From Flavobacteriaceae bacterium UBA3591 (lineage in GTDB: Bacteria > Bacteroidota > Bacteroidia > Flavobacteriales > Flavobacteriaceae): DNA of 64,000 nt. A program made the position numbers and the translations under genes. The notes beneath the pieces are model-generated. The model was given only the letters and a program-made list of their open reading frames with translations. It did not search any database and was not told where the DNA came from. This document shows, piece after piece, positions 6,717 to 15,211 of this stretch; positions within the stretch are counted from its first letter, which is position 1, and each line of letters begins with the position of its first letter. The stretch covers positions 197,328 to 261,327 of the forward strand of contig DFMO01000010.1 of the NCBI GenBank assembly GCA_002375695.1. Direction: 5' to 3'.

Positions 6717-9494
6717 ATGAAAATAGTAAATTTTAAAAATAGTACAGAGCAAATAAGCACCTACAGTAAATTGCAAGCTTTTCAAGAGCGCTATACCGAT
6801 GTGTTTGATTATATGCTAAACTCCATTGCACAAATACTCGATATGCCCATTTGCACAATTACAATTGTTGATGAAGATGATGCCTTTGTAATTGCCTCTA
6901 CCGACGCGAATGTTGAAAAAATTTGGCCCTTATCAGCAGCTGCTAAAACAGCACTATCCAAAGAAAATACTAATTTAAAATTAGCACCGCACACGGTTAG
7001 TAGTTTTGAACCTAAATTTTATAAGTCATTACCTTTTCCAGGTGCCGAAAAACCCTTTTTAGGTTGTTTGAATTTATTCGATAACAAAGAAAGGAAGCTT
7101 ACCGAAACTCAAAATCTGTTTTTAGAAAATTCAATTGAACAGATTAAAAGATGGGTTATTAGTACGGACAAAGAACGCAGATTAGAAAAACTCGACAATC
7201 TTTTTCACCTATCAAACGATTTAATTGGCATTGCAACATTTGAAGGGAAATTTGTAAAAATTAATCCGTCCATTACCAAAACCTTGGGGTGGACTGTAGA
7301 AGAGTTTACCGAGCTACCATTTCAAAATTTTATTTATAAAGAAGATTTTGCCAAAACGGTAAAGATTATGAAAAACCTTTTTGAAGATAAATCTATTGTT
7401 AACTTCACTAATAGGTATAAAACTAAAAATGGAGGTATTAAATGGATAGAGTGGACAAGCACTCCAGATACAGATGAAGAGTTAATTTTTACTATTGGCC
7501 GTGATGTTACCGAGTTTGTGGAGAGAGAAAAGCTGCTTAAAAAGAGCGAACAAAAGTTTCACAATTTATTCCAGAATGTACAAGGTATTTTAAGCATCCA
7601 CGATTTAGACGGTAATTTTATAGACGTTAACCCGGCAGGATTAGAAGCATCCGGCTTTTCGCGTGCAGAAATGCAACGCTCTAGCTTGTACGATTTGTTG
7701 ACGCCAGATAGGCGCGATGCAGTTACAGAATACTTAAACACCATTCAAGAAAAAGGCAATGCCTCTGGCGAAATAACCATCGCTAAAAAAGATGGTACTA
7801 TAGCTAATTGGTATTATATGAGTACGTATGATGAAAATGACGACGGAGACCAACGTGTGTTGGTAAATGTTATAGATATTACCGAGCGAAATAAAATGAA
7901 TGAAGAGCTTGTAAAGGCCAAAGAATATGCCGAAGAAGCTTTTAAAGCAAAGTCGGAATTTGTTGCAAATATGAGTCACGAAATTCGTACGCCGCTTAAC
8001 GGAATTATCGGTTTTACCGAATTGGCTTTAGCGACAAATCTAGACGAAACCCAAAAGCAATATTTAGAAATTATCAATCAATCGGGGGTATCGTTGTATA
8101 GCATTATCAATGACATTTTAGATTTCTCTAAAATTGAAAGCAAAAAAATGACTTTGGAAATTGATAGGATAGAAGTGGAAGAAGTTATTTCAGAAGCTTT
8201 TAATATCGTTTCCTTCGGAATTAATAAAAAAGGTCTCGAAATGTTGATGGATTTAGATTTTAATATTCCGCAATATATTTGGGCAGATGCCATGCGTTTA
8301 AAACAAATTCTGGTGAATTTATTAGGCAACGCGCTTAAATTTACCGAAGAGGGCGAAATTAAAATGTATGCCAATGTTTTAAAAGACTACGGCAATGGTA
8401 AAATGCGAATTAGATTTGGCGTTAGCGATACGGGAATAGGAATTCATAAAGACAAACAAGAAGAAATTTTTAACGCCTTTTCACAAGAAGACGGAAGTAT
8501 TACCAAAAAGTACGGCGGTACAGGTTTAGGGCTTTCTATTTCAAACAAATTGTTGGCGCTTGCCGGAAGTAAACTGCAGTTAGAAAGTGAGCAAGGCAAA
8601 GGAAGTAACTTTTACTTCGATTTAGATTTTAAAGTTGAAGATGAAGATATGGATAACGCGCTTCAAGAAATTAAACGAGTGCTTATTGTTGATGATAACG
8701 AAAACAATAGAAAAATCTTAAAGCGTATGCTTGAGATTAAAGACATAGAAGTTAAGGAAGCAGAAAGTGGTCTTAAAGCATTAATTATTATGATGGATAA
8801 TCCAAACTTTGATGTAATAATCATGGATTATCATATGCCAGTTATGGACGGGATTGAAACCATTAGAAAAATAAAAGACCTCGCACCTTCCGGAAATGAA
8901 GAACAACCTTTTATTGTATTATACAGCTCATCAGACGATGATCAATTACAAAATGCTTGTGACGAATTGCAAATTGAAAGTAGGTTGGTAAAACCTATTA
9001 GAATGAAGCAGATGTATCAAATGTTAGGTAGCTTAAAAAATAAGGTGGTTGAAAAATCTGCCGTACAAGAAGAGTTGGTAATCCCGAAAGACTGTCCCGA
9101 ATTAAAGGTGTTAATTGCCGAAGACAATGAAGTAAATATGCATCTTACGCGTTTATTTTTGCGAAGCATAATACCAAATGTAATCTTAATTGAAGCGGTT
9201 AACGGCGCCGAAGCGGTAGAAAAGTACAATCAAGAACATCCAGATTTAGTTTTAATGGACGTACAAATGCCAATCATGAATGGCTTAGATGCTACCAAAA
9301 AAATAAGAAATTCAGAATTAGAGGTAGAAGTGCCAATAATTGCATTAACAGCAGGTAGTTTGCCCGGCGAAAAAGAAAAATGTATAAAAGCGGGAATGAC
9401 AGACTTTTTAACTAAACCGCTGTTAAAACAATCGTTACACGACATGTTGTGTAAATGGTTAGGTGTTTCGGCATTAGAGGGTGATGAAATATAG
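6717..9494 (+). CDS. Hybrid sensor histidine kinase (GAF-PAS-PAS-HisKA-HATPase-REC-REC)
   Basis: This cytosolic 925-residue kinase has no membrane segment. Order: GAF-like domain (about 20-150), two PAS domains (about 157-275 and 280-395), HisKA with SHEIRTPLNGIIGF (His near 421), HATPase with NALKFT and GGTGLGLSIS, then two receiver domains with IMDYHMPVMDG and LMDVQMPIMNG. There is no HPt domain. A TTG three bases before the chosen ATG is also possible. The gene begins about 30 bases after the adhesin-like gene with no terminator or clear promoter between, so it may be transcribed with the pilus-like genes. Its signal is unknown. Confidence 0.93.
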   Translation: MKIVNFKNSTEQISTYSKLQAFQERYTDVFDYMLNSIAQILDMPICTITIVDEDDAFVIASTDANVEKIWPLSAAAKTALSKENTNLKLAPHTVSSFEPKFYKSLPFPGAEKPFLGCLNLFDNKERKLTETQNLFLENSIEQIKRWVISTDKERRLEKLDNLFHLSNDLIGIATFEGKFVKINPSITKTLGWTVEEFTELPFQNFIYKEDFAKTVKIMKNLFEDKSIVNFTNRYKTKNGGIKWIEWTSTPDTDEELIFTIGRDVTEFVEREKLLKKSEQKFHNLFQNVQGILSIHDLDGNFIDVNPAGLEASGFSRAEMQRSSLYDLLTPDRRDAVTEYLNTIQEKGNASGEITIAKKDGTIANWYYMSTYDENDDGDQRVLVNVIDITERNKMNEELVKAKEYAEEAFKAKSEFVANMSHEIRTPLNGIIGFTELALATNLDETQKQYLEIINQSGVSLYSIINDILDFSKIESKKMTLEIDRIEVEEVISEAFNIVSFGINKKGLEMLMDLDFNIPQYIWADAMRLKQILVNLLGNALKFTEEGEIKMYANVLKDYGNGKMRIRFGVSDTGIGIHKDKQEEIFNAFSQEDGSITKKYGGTGLGLSISNKLLALAGSKLQLESEQGKGSNFYFDLDFKVEDEDMDNALQEIKRVLIVDDNENNRKILKRMLEIKDIEVKEAESGLKALIIMMDNPNFDVIIMDYHMPVMDGIETIRKIKDLAPSGNEEQPFIVLYSSSDDDQLQNACDELQIESRLVKPIRMKQMYQMLGSLKNKVVEKSAVQEELVIPKDCPELKVLIAEDNEVNMHLTRLFLRSIIPNVILIEAVNGAEAVEKYNQEHPDLVLMDVQMPIMNGLDATKKIRNSELEVEVPIIALTAGSLPGEKEKCIKAGMTDFLTKPLLKQSLHDMLCKWLGVSALEGDEI

Positions 9495-9570
9495 CTTTTT
9501 GCCCCCTATTCATATTTTTAAATATTAATTTTATAGGCTAATATAAAATCACCAATTTGTACTGTTTAAT

Positions 9571-10305
9571 ATGAATACCGATTCTTACAATATTTCTAAT
9601 GAAGTTGAACAATTAAAAAAAATTAGCGAACTTAAAACTGCTTGGATTTCGCTTCTTTCTCATGATTTTAAAGAGGCTTTTAGCAGTTTGTTATGGACGC
9701 TAGAAGCTTATGATAGTGGAGCAATTGGTAAAGACGATTTTTTTAAATTGCTTCCGCGAATAAAACAAGACGCTAAAAAAAATCTGCAAACTATTAATAA
9801 TACTAATGATTGGGTTAAAACGCAATTAGACGGTTATAAACCTAACGTATCTAAAATTTTTGTAGTCGACTTATATATAAAGCTACGAAAAGAGTTTGAA
9901 GATAAACTTAATAATAAACGCCTTGATTTTAAGTTTTCAGGAGACGAAACTATAATTTGTTATAACGATGAGTTTTTAATTTGTTTTATCCTTAAAAAGT
10001 TTTTGGGCAATGCTATTAAGTATTCAAATACAAATAAAACAATTTTATTTGAGGTTGAAAGAAGAGATGAAATGCTTACCTTGAAAATTGTAGATGAGGG
10101 CATTGGGATGTCTAAGGAAACAAAAGACAATCTATTTTCGTTAGATAGTGCAGTGTTTCAAGGCACAGATAGTGAGATTGGGGCAGGCTTAAGTTTAAAA
10201 ATAGTAAAATATTTTGTATCCTTGCTGCAAGGCAAAATAGATATTAAATCTACAGAAAATAAAGGATCAACCTTTCAAGTTTCTTTACCTTGTAAAGAAA
10301 ATTAG
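9571..10305 (+). CDS. Soluble sensor histidine kinase without sensor domain
   Basis: This 244-residue protein has a short N-terminal helix, a HisKA-like dimerisation region with LLSHDFKEAF (candidate phosphorylated His at about 31; the usual LRTPL is replaced by FKEAF), and a HATPase domain. Visible there are an N-box-like NAIKYS, the G1 motif DEGIGMS and G2-like GAGLSLKIVKYF. It has no transmembrane or sensory domain, so its input likely comes from a partner such as the hybrid kinase upstream. It is 5 bases from the response regulator that follows, a normal kinase-regulator pair. Confidence 0.85.
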   Translation: MNTDSYNISNEVEQLKKISELKTAWISLLSHDFKEAFSSLLWTLEAYDSGAIGKDDFFKLLPRIKQDAKKNLQTINNTNDWVKTQLDGYKPNVSKIFVVDLYIKLRKEFEDKLNNKRLDFKFSGDETIICYNDEFLICFILKKFLGNAIKYSNTNKTILFEVERRDEMLTLKIVDEGIGMSKETKDNLFSLDSAVFQGTDSEIGAGLSLKIVKYFVSLLQGKIDIKSTENKGSTFQVSLPCKEN

Positions 10306-10310
10306 TTATT

Positions 10311-10946
10311 ATGGATAATGGCACGCGCATTTTGGTTGCAGATGATCACGGGATTGTGCGAATGGGTTTAGTGCAAATAATTAAGCAGTTAAGACCACTC
10401 GCCATTTTATCTGAAGTTGAAGATTATAAAGCACTTGCTACTCTCGTTTCAAAAGAAAGTTTTGATCTTGTCATTTTGGATGTAAATATGCCTAATGGTA
10501 CGTTACAGCAAGCCATAGACTTTATTAAAATAAAGCAACCAGAGTTAAAAATACTTATTTTTTCTTCGCAAGACGAAAGCTTATATGCTTTACGTTACCT
10601 GCAGATGGGGGCTCATGGATTTTTAAATAAACTATCCTCTAAAGAACAAATAGATGAAGCTTTGGCTGCCATGCTGCATAAAGGACGCTATATTAGTGAA
10701 GAGGTAAGAGATAGCATGGTGGACAGAACACTAAATAAGCAACAAAAATCGTCGCCGCTGCAAGCACTTTCCAATCGCGAACTCGAAGTTGCAAATAAGT
10801 TGGTAGAAGGTTTAACTTTAAAAGAAATGTCTAATCAACTAAACCTACATTCATCCACAATAAGTACCTATAAAAACAGAGTTTTTGAAAAGCTTGAGGT
10901 TACATCGGTTCCAGAGTTAATGGAGGTGTTACGAATGTATAGCTAA
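10311..10946 (+). CDS. NarL/LuxR-family response regulator
   Basis: This 211-residue regulator has an N-terminal receiver domain (about 6-120; acidic pocket VADDH, phospho-acceptor Asp in DLVILDVNMP, switch Ser in IFSSQ and Lys in NKLSS). A C-terminal LuxR-type helix-turn-helix follows (about 145-205; LSNRELEVANKLVEGLTLKEMS and STISTYKNRVFEKL, residues 20 or fewer per block). It is the output of the adjacent kinases and the natural candidate to bind the palindromic element upstream of the pilin promoter. That link is inference. A bidirectional terminator follows. Confidence 0.92.
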   Translation: MDNGTRILVADDHGIVRMGLVQIIKQLRPLAILSEVEDYKALATLVSKESFDLVILDVNMPNGTLQQAIDFIKIKQPELKILIFSSQDESLYALRYLQMGAHGFLNKLSSKEQIDEALAAMLHKGRYISEEVRDSMVDRTLNKQQKSSPLQALSNRELEVANKLVEGLTLKEMSNQLNLHSSTISTYKNRVFEKLEVTSVPELMEVLRMYS

Positions 10947-10978
10947 ATAATATTATAAAAAATTCTATTGAAAAATTA

Positions 10979-11014
10979 AAAACCTCAACATTTTTAAGAT
11001 GTTGAGGTTTTTTT
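10979..11014. terminator. Bidirectional terminator between the response regulator and tmRNA
   Basis: AACCTCAACAT pairs perfectly with ATGTTGAGGTT around a short TTTTAAG loop. It is flanked by As on the left and Ts on the right, so it can terminate both the plus-strand regulator gene and the minus-strand ssrA. Confidence 0.9.
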
Positions 11015-11015
11015 G

Positions 11016-11411
11016 TGGAGCCGGGGAGATTCGAACTCCCGTCCAAACAAGTAATTCTACTGCTTTCTACATGCTTAGTTTTCATTTAATTTTTCGAGAG
11101 CTTGCCGGTCGAAAACTACCAACGTACTCCTTAGCTTTACTTGAGTTTCGCAATGTCATCAAAGCACTAACATTGCTAGGTTTACTTTTACGAAGCCACT
11201 ATGTCAACCGCCGTAAACCAAGGCCGTTGAGTGACTTCCTGCTTGCCCACCTTGTGGGCCGAGGCACATCCTACTATAATTCAGATTATGCAGCTAGGGC
11301 GTAGTTATTCTCGCCGTTTAAAAAGTGTGAAATATGATATTTACGAGCTATATCCCAGCGCTCGGCATGCTTACAATACAATTAGACCCGCTGTCAAAAC
11401 CAGTCGGCCCC
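11016..11411 (-). ncRNA. ssrA: Transfer-messenger RNA (tmRNA, ssrA)
   Basis: This is a 396-base one-piece tmRNA on the minus strand. The 5' end GGGGCCG pairs with CGGCTCC before an encoded CCA, the T arm reads GGGAGTTCGAATCTCCC, and the 5' region contains GGTTTTGACAGCGGG. The tag reading frame is at 11286-11315 (minus): resume codon GGC then GAG AAT AAC TAC GCC CTA GCT GCA TAA, giving the tag GENNYALAA typical of Flavobacteria. It rescues stalled ribosomes and marks the products for proteolysis, with SmpB (not in this window). Apparent open frames through this region on either strand are spurious. Confidence 0.97.
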
Positions 11412-11476
11412 ATAATTATTTTTGTAGCTCCCAAAAAGTAATCTGCTATAACTACCTCCAACTTTTTGAGAGACGG

Positions 11477-11504
11477 CAAAGATACATGAAAATCCCTATC
11501 TTTG
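11477..11504. promoter_or_regulatory. Divergent promoter elements for ssrA and the dehydrogenase gene
   Basis: CAAAGATA (11477-11484) is a TATCTTTG -7 element read on the minus strand, toward ssrA. TATCTTTG (11497-11504) is one on the plus strand, toward the gene at 11538. The two form an inverted repeat with a 12-base centre, so the promoters overlap and may compete. The tmRNA would be made with a 5' leader of about 60 bases for RNase P to remove. Confidence 0.55.
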
Positions 11505-11537
11505 GCATCGCTTTTAATTACACAAAAAACATACCAT

Positions 11538-12755
11538 ATGTCTATAACCTTTGCAATCATTAAAGAACGTAAAAATCCGCCAGATCGTCGGGTTGTTTTT
11601 TCACCCAAAATGTGTCAAGACGTCATAAAACAGTTTCCCGATGCACGTATAATCGTGGAATCTTCAGACATACGTATCTTTTCTGATGATGCATACCGCA
11701 AAGCAGGGTTTGAAGTTGTAGACAATGTTTCGACAGCCGATGTCATGTTAGGGGTAAAAGAGGTGCCAATGGAGGCGTTAATTCCGAATAAAAAATATTT
11801 CTTCTTTAGTCATACTATTAAAAAACAACCTTATAATAGAGACTTGCTTAGAGCAATACTCGATAATAATATTGAAATGTATGATCACGAAACCATTGTC
11901 AATAAGGCTAATCAACGGCTTATTGGTTTTGGATATTACGCTGGTTTAGTGGGTGCGTATAACGGCATTCGTGGCTTAGGCTTACGCGACAATCTTTTCG
12001 GGTTGCCTAAAGTTGAAACTCTTGCCGACCTAAAAGAAGTGAAAAAAGAATTAGATAAAATAAAGCTTCCAAAGATGAAAATTGTCCTTTCGGGTTCAGG
12101 AAAAGTGGCAAAAGGAGCAAAAGAAATTTTAGATCATTTAAAAATTCGCGAGGTAACCGATGCGGCTTATCTTACACAAGATTTTAATGAACCCGTGTAT
12201 TGTTTAATTGATGTTTCAGAATACAATAAACGCAAAGATGGCGGCGCATTTGTAAAACAAGAATTTTACAATGACCCATCGAATTACATAAGTGATTTTA
12301 TGAAATATGCCAAAGTAAGCGATATGTTTATTACTGGGCATTTTTATGGCAACGGAGCTCCCTATCTTTTTACACGCGAGGATGCAAAACACCCAGATTT
12401 TAAAATAAATTTTGTTGCCGATGTTACTTGCGATGTTGATGGCCCTATTGCCTCCACATTAAGAGCCTCTACTATTGCCGATCCATTTTATGGTTACAAC
12501 CCACAAACTGAAACAGAGACCGATTTTGATGCGCCAAACGCAATTTCGGTTATGGCAGTAGATAATCTTCCGTGCGAATTACCCAAAGATGCGAGTGAAG
12601 GTTTTGGCGAAATGTTTTTAGAACACGTAATTCCGGCCTTTTTTAATGGTGATAAAGATGGCGTTTTACAACGTGCAAAAATAACTACTGCAGCAGGAAC
12701 GCTAACGCCACATTTTGCATACCTACAGGATTATGTAGATGCTGTTACAGAATAG
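11538..12755 (+). CDS. NAD(P)-dependent alanine/saccharopine dehydrogenase-like oxidoreductase
   Basis: This 405-residue protein starts at the ATG giving MSITFAIIKERKNPPDRRVV. An upstream frame extension overlaps the divergent promoter and was rejected. The N-terminal AlaDh/PNT-type domain (to about 140) has the KERKNPPDRRV and GVKEVP blocks. The nucleotide-binding fold has SGSGKVAKGAKEIL (about 190). The later block DVTCDVDGPIASTLRAST resembles Lys1-type saccharopine dehydrogenases. It probably oxidises or reduces an amino acid or its imine with NAD(P)H; the substrate (lysine/saccharopine versus alanine) cannot be read from sequence. It is a single gene between ssrA and a convergent gene. 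Confidence 0.8.
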   Translation: MSITFAIIKERKNPPDRRVVFSPKMCQDVIKQFPDARIIVESSDIRIFSDDAYRKAGFEVVDNVSTADVMLGVKEVPMEALIPNKKYFFFSHTIKKQPYNRDLLRAILDNNIEMYDHETIVNKANQRLIGFGYYAGLVGAYNGIRGLGLRDNLFGLPKVETLADLKEVKKELDKIKLPKMKIVLSGSGKVAKGAKEILDHLKIREVTDAAYLTQDFNEPVYCLIDVSEYNKRKDGGAFVKQEFYNDPSNYISDFMKYAKVSDMFITGHFYGNGAPYLFTREDAKHPDFKINFVADVTCDVDGPIASTLRASTIADPFYGYNPQTETETDFDAPNAISVMAVDNLPCELPKDASEGFGEMFLEHVIPAFFNGDKDGVLQRAKITTAAGTLTPHFAYLQDYVDAVTE

Positions 12756-12827
12756 GCTATTTAGTTTTTAAAACTATAATTGTAATTAATTATTGACAGT
12801 GTTAATTTAAAATTTCACAACAAATAA

Positions 12828-14792
12828 TTACATTTTCTTAAACTCAATTGGCGCCTCGTTTTGAATATTTACCAAAGTAGTAAAAAACTGTCGTAGCGCA
12901 GGGTAAGCCTCTTTCGGGAAGTGTGTGTTATTTAACTTTACACTTAGACGCACGTTAACTTTATTACCTACTACCTTGTAAACTACAGATAGTTCGCCAT
13001 CGTTGTTTGGTAGTTTTAAAATTTTATTTTCTGGAGTTTTTACAACTTCGTATTGGTTACTGCCATCTATGGCAATGAGGTAATTGTTTATTATCGGGAA
13101 CCCAAAATCAATAGGGTAACGTCTTTTTTCTTCTTTAAAAGGATTTTCTAAAACATAAGTTTCAAACAAAAAAGGATAAACATATAATTTATCACCTACA
13201 GGCTGTTCAAAAATAGTAAGGTCATAACTTTCTTTATAGGGCTGCTCTAAGTTTGTTTCATTTTCAAAAGTTAGGTTTGAAATATCGAGTGCTTCATTTT
13301 TGCTTTGCTTCCTTTTAACAAGTTGGTCTTTTATTATTCCGTTGTTTTTATCCCTTTTTACTGCCGAAATATTACCAGTAGAAGCCTCGCTTACCTTTCC
13401 GGTAAATTCGCCATTGGCATTTGCAGATAATTGCATGTTTACATAATGTAAATTTCTACCGGTAGATTTTATTGGTTCCCAAAAACTTCCCTTTTTAAAA
13501 TCTAAAACACGACCTTCTACATTTAACAGTCGATAGGGCAATATGCCAAACGGTGTGTGCTTACTTGTTGCGTCTAATAAATAAGTTGTATTATCAATGT
13601 TTAGGTAAACTATCGCGTAATTAAAATCGGTCATCACCGGATATTGTTTGGTGGGTTGCGCACGATCTCGAGTGGCTAAAAGCATTATTTTTGGTTGAAG
13701 CCCAACCGCTTCTAAGGCATTGATAAGGCTTAAGTTTATTTCTGAACTATTTCCAGATTTTTTTTCGAAAGCGTCTTTTACCCGAATATCACTTAAAATT
13801 CTATTTTCTTTATTCCAATTCATATTTTTTTGAATGAAATAGTAAACAGCTTTTGCGCGTTCGAGCTTATCTGAAATATTGCTAATATTAGCTGGTAGTT
13901 GTTTTTCAAAAAAAGAAGTGTGCTTTAATTGTTTTCCAAGATTTTTATCGTATTTAAATATTTTGTCTGTGTCTTTCCACGTTTTTGAATAGTTCTTTTT
14001 ACTACCATCAATATTTACCGTGTTCCGAAGCTCAAATTGTAAACGCGGCCGGTAATTGGCGCCCGCCAGCATATACTCTTCTTCTTTAAAAGCTGGAATG
14101 TGTTTCATTACATATGTAGCCGATTCGCAATCGCCACTTACTTTATATCCAGGAAGTTGAAAACAACTCTTTTTCACTTCGGCATGGTTTACATCTAATT
14201 TTCTATCGCCGAACAAAGTTCGGTTGTAGGTGTAATTTCCTGGAATTTCGGTGTGCAATTCAGAATATATTGTTGGGAGTGAGTTCATAAAATTCCACCC
14301 TCCTAAATTATGTAAATATGGCGTTTCAATTCTATACGAATATTCTAAGATACTGCCATCCTTTACATCGGGAAAAGTAAACTTCTTTAATGACCAATTT
14401 TCGCTTTCATCTGTATCAAAAATTGCGTTGTCCGTTATATATGTTTTAACATCGCCATTGTGAGTAATACCTTTTAGATCTTTTATGTTTTCTTGCACAT
14501 TATTTTCACGATAGTATGGAATTTCAATATGGCTATATTTAAAATCTTTCGCATTAAATACCTTTATTTTACAGTGCACTTCTTTTAATAACCGTATATA
14601 ACCATCGGCGGCATCTACTGTATAATTGCCTCTTTCGTACAAAATAACCCCATTTGCTTCGGGATCTTGCGGGTAGTGTTGAAGGGCGTGTTCTGCTGTT
14701 GTTGGTTCACCAAAAATATGTGACGGTACTTGCGAATAAACAATGTTTGAAGAAAAAAGTATTGTTATTAGTAGGGTGAGGCGTAAAAACAT
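12828..14792 (-). CDS. DUF3857 / transglutaminase-like exported protein
   Basis: This 654-residue protein has a signal peptide ending near VYSQ. The N-terminal half (about 60-250) is the DUF3857 beta domain, with YRIETPY and RPRLQFELRN-like strands. A transglutaminase-like region follows (about 300-420), where the usual catalytic Cys position reads SGNSSEINLSL, so the Cys is not obvious. The C-terminal part is beta-rich. Such proteins are common in Bacteroidota as secreted or periplasmic proteins of unknown role. Loss of the Cys, if confirmed by alignment, would argue for a binding rather than a catalytic role. It converges with the dehydrogenase gene and appears monocistronic. Confidence 0.85.
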   Translation of the reverse strand: MFLRLTLLITILFSSNIVYSQVPSHIFGEPTTAEHALQHYPQDPEANGVILYERGNYTVDAADGYIRLLKEVHCKIKVFNAKDFKYSHIEIPYYRENNVQENIKDLKGITHNGDVKTYITDNAIFDTDESENWSLKKFTFPDVKDGSILEYSYRIETPYLHNLGGWNFMNSLPTIYSELHTEIPGNYTYNRTLFGDRKLDVNHAEVKKSCFQLPGYKVSGDCESATYVMKHIPAFKEEEYMLAGANYRPRLQFELRNTVNIDGSKKNYSKTWKDTDKIFKYDKNLGKQLKHTSFFEKQLPANISNISDKLERAKAVYYFIQKNMNWNKENRILSDIRVKDAFEKKSGNSSEINLSLINALEAVGLQPKIMLLATRDRAQPTKQYPVMTDFNYAIVYLNIDNTTYLLDATSKHTPFGILPYRLLNVEGRVLDFKKGSFWEPIKSTGRNLHYVNMQLSANANGEFTGKVSEASTGNISAVKRDKNNGIIKDQLVKRKQSKNEALDISNLTFENETNLEQPYKESYDLTIFEQPVGDKLYVYPFLFETYVLENPFKEEKRRYPIDFGFPIINNYLIAIDGSNQYEVVKTPENKILKLPNNDGELSVVYKVVGNKVNVRLSVKLNNTHFPKEAYPALRQFFTTLVNIQNEAPIEFKKM

Positions 14793-15019
14793 ATAATTTA
14801 ATGGATTTGATTGTAGTTTATAATATTCTAGGCAATATAAAAAACATATAATAAGGTTAAAGCTATACGATTTAATTTTTACGCTAATTAGGAAATTTCC
14901 TACAAGCTTATAGGGAAAACCCCTTTTAAAATTCAGGATTTTTCCTCTTGATTTATGTCCCTTAATGCCGCATCTTTACACTATTAAATTAATTGGGGAG
15001 TTAATTTAGGCACAATGTT

Positions 15020-15050
15020 AAAAGCTGTTTCTTTTTTGAAACAGCTTTTT
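15020..15050 (+). terminator. Stem-loop terminator in the 14793-15211 interval
   Basis: AAAAGCTGTTTC (15020-15031) pairs perfectly with GAAACAGCTTTT (15038-15049) around six Ts and runs into Ts. No gene ends just upstream on the plus strand, so it probably ends a short untranslated RNA starting near 14980. Confidence 0.65.
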
Positions 15051-15149
15051 TAATTTGTAAGGTATTTTTGGGCATATTAATGCACTTGCAATCATAGTAT
15101 TAAGTTAAAAAAAATCTCCCCAATTGTTAATTAATCACAAGTTTTAGCC

Positions 15150-15186
15150 AAAGCGCCCTGCTATTGGGTCGATGGCAGGGCGCTTT
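15150..15186 (-). terminator. GC-rich stem-loop downstream of kdsA
   Basis: AAAGCGCCCTGC (15150-15161) pairs perfectly over 12 bp with GCAGGGCGCTTT (15175-15186). It lies 25 bases past the kdsA stop codon on the minus strand and is the likely transcript end, although the following bases are not a clean U-run. Confidence 0.7.
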
Positions 15187-15211
15187 AAAATTAAGATAAT
15201 TTTTTAAAAAT

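Larger units (their letters stand above)
14793..15211. other. Non-coding interval with inverted repeats and two stem-loops
   Basis: This 419-base stretch has no credible gene. It contains AATTGGGGAG at 14991-15000 and its inverse CTCCCCAATT at 15116-15125, enclosing a T-rich hairpin at 15020-15050. A CATCTTTAC promoter-like motif lies at about 14970. A second long hairpin at 15150-15186 lies after kdsA. A small RNA gene is possible. Confidence 0.45.

Noticed and set aside
10900..11608. Open frames of 60-110 codons on both strands
   Set aside because: They lie across tmRNA and its divergent promoter; the RNA structure, tag frame and CCA end explain the sequence.
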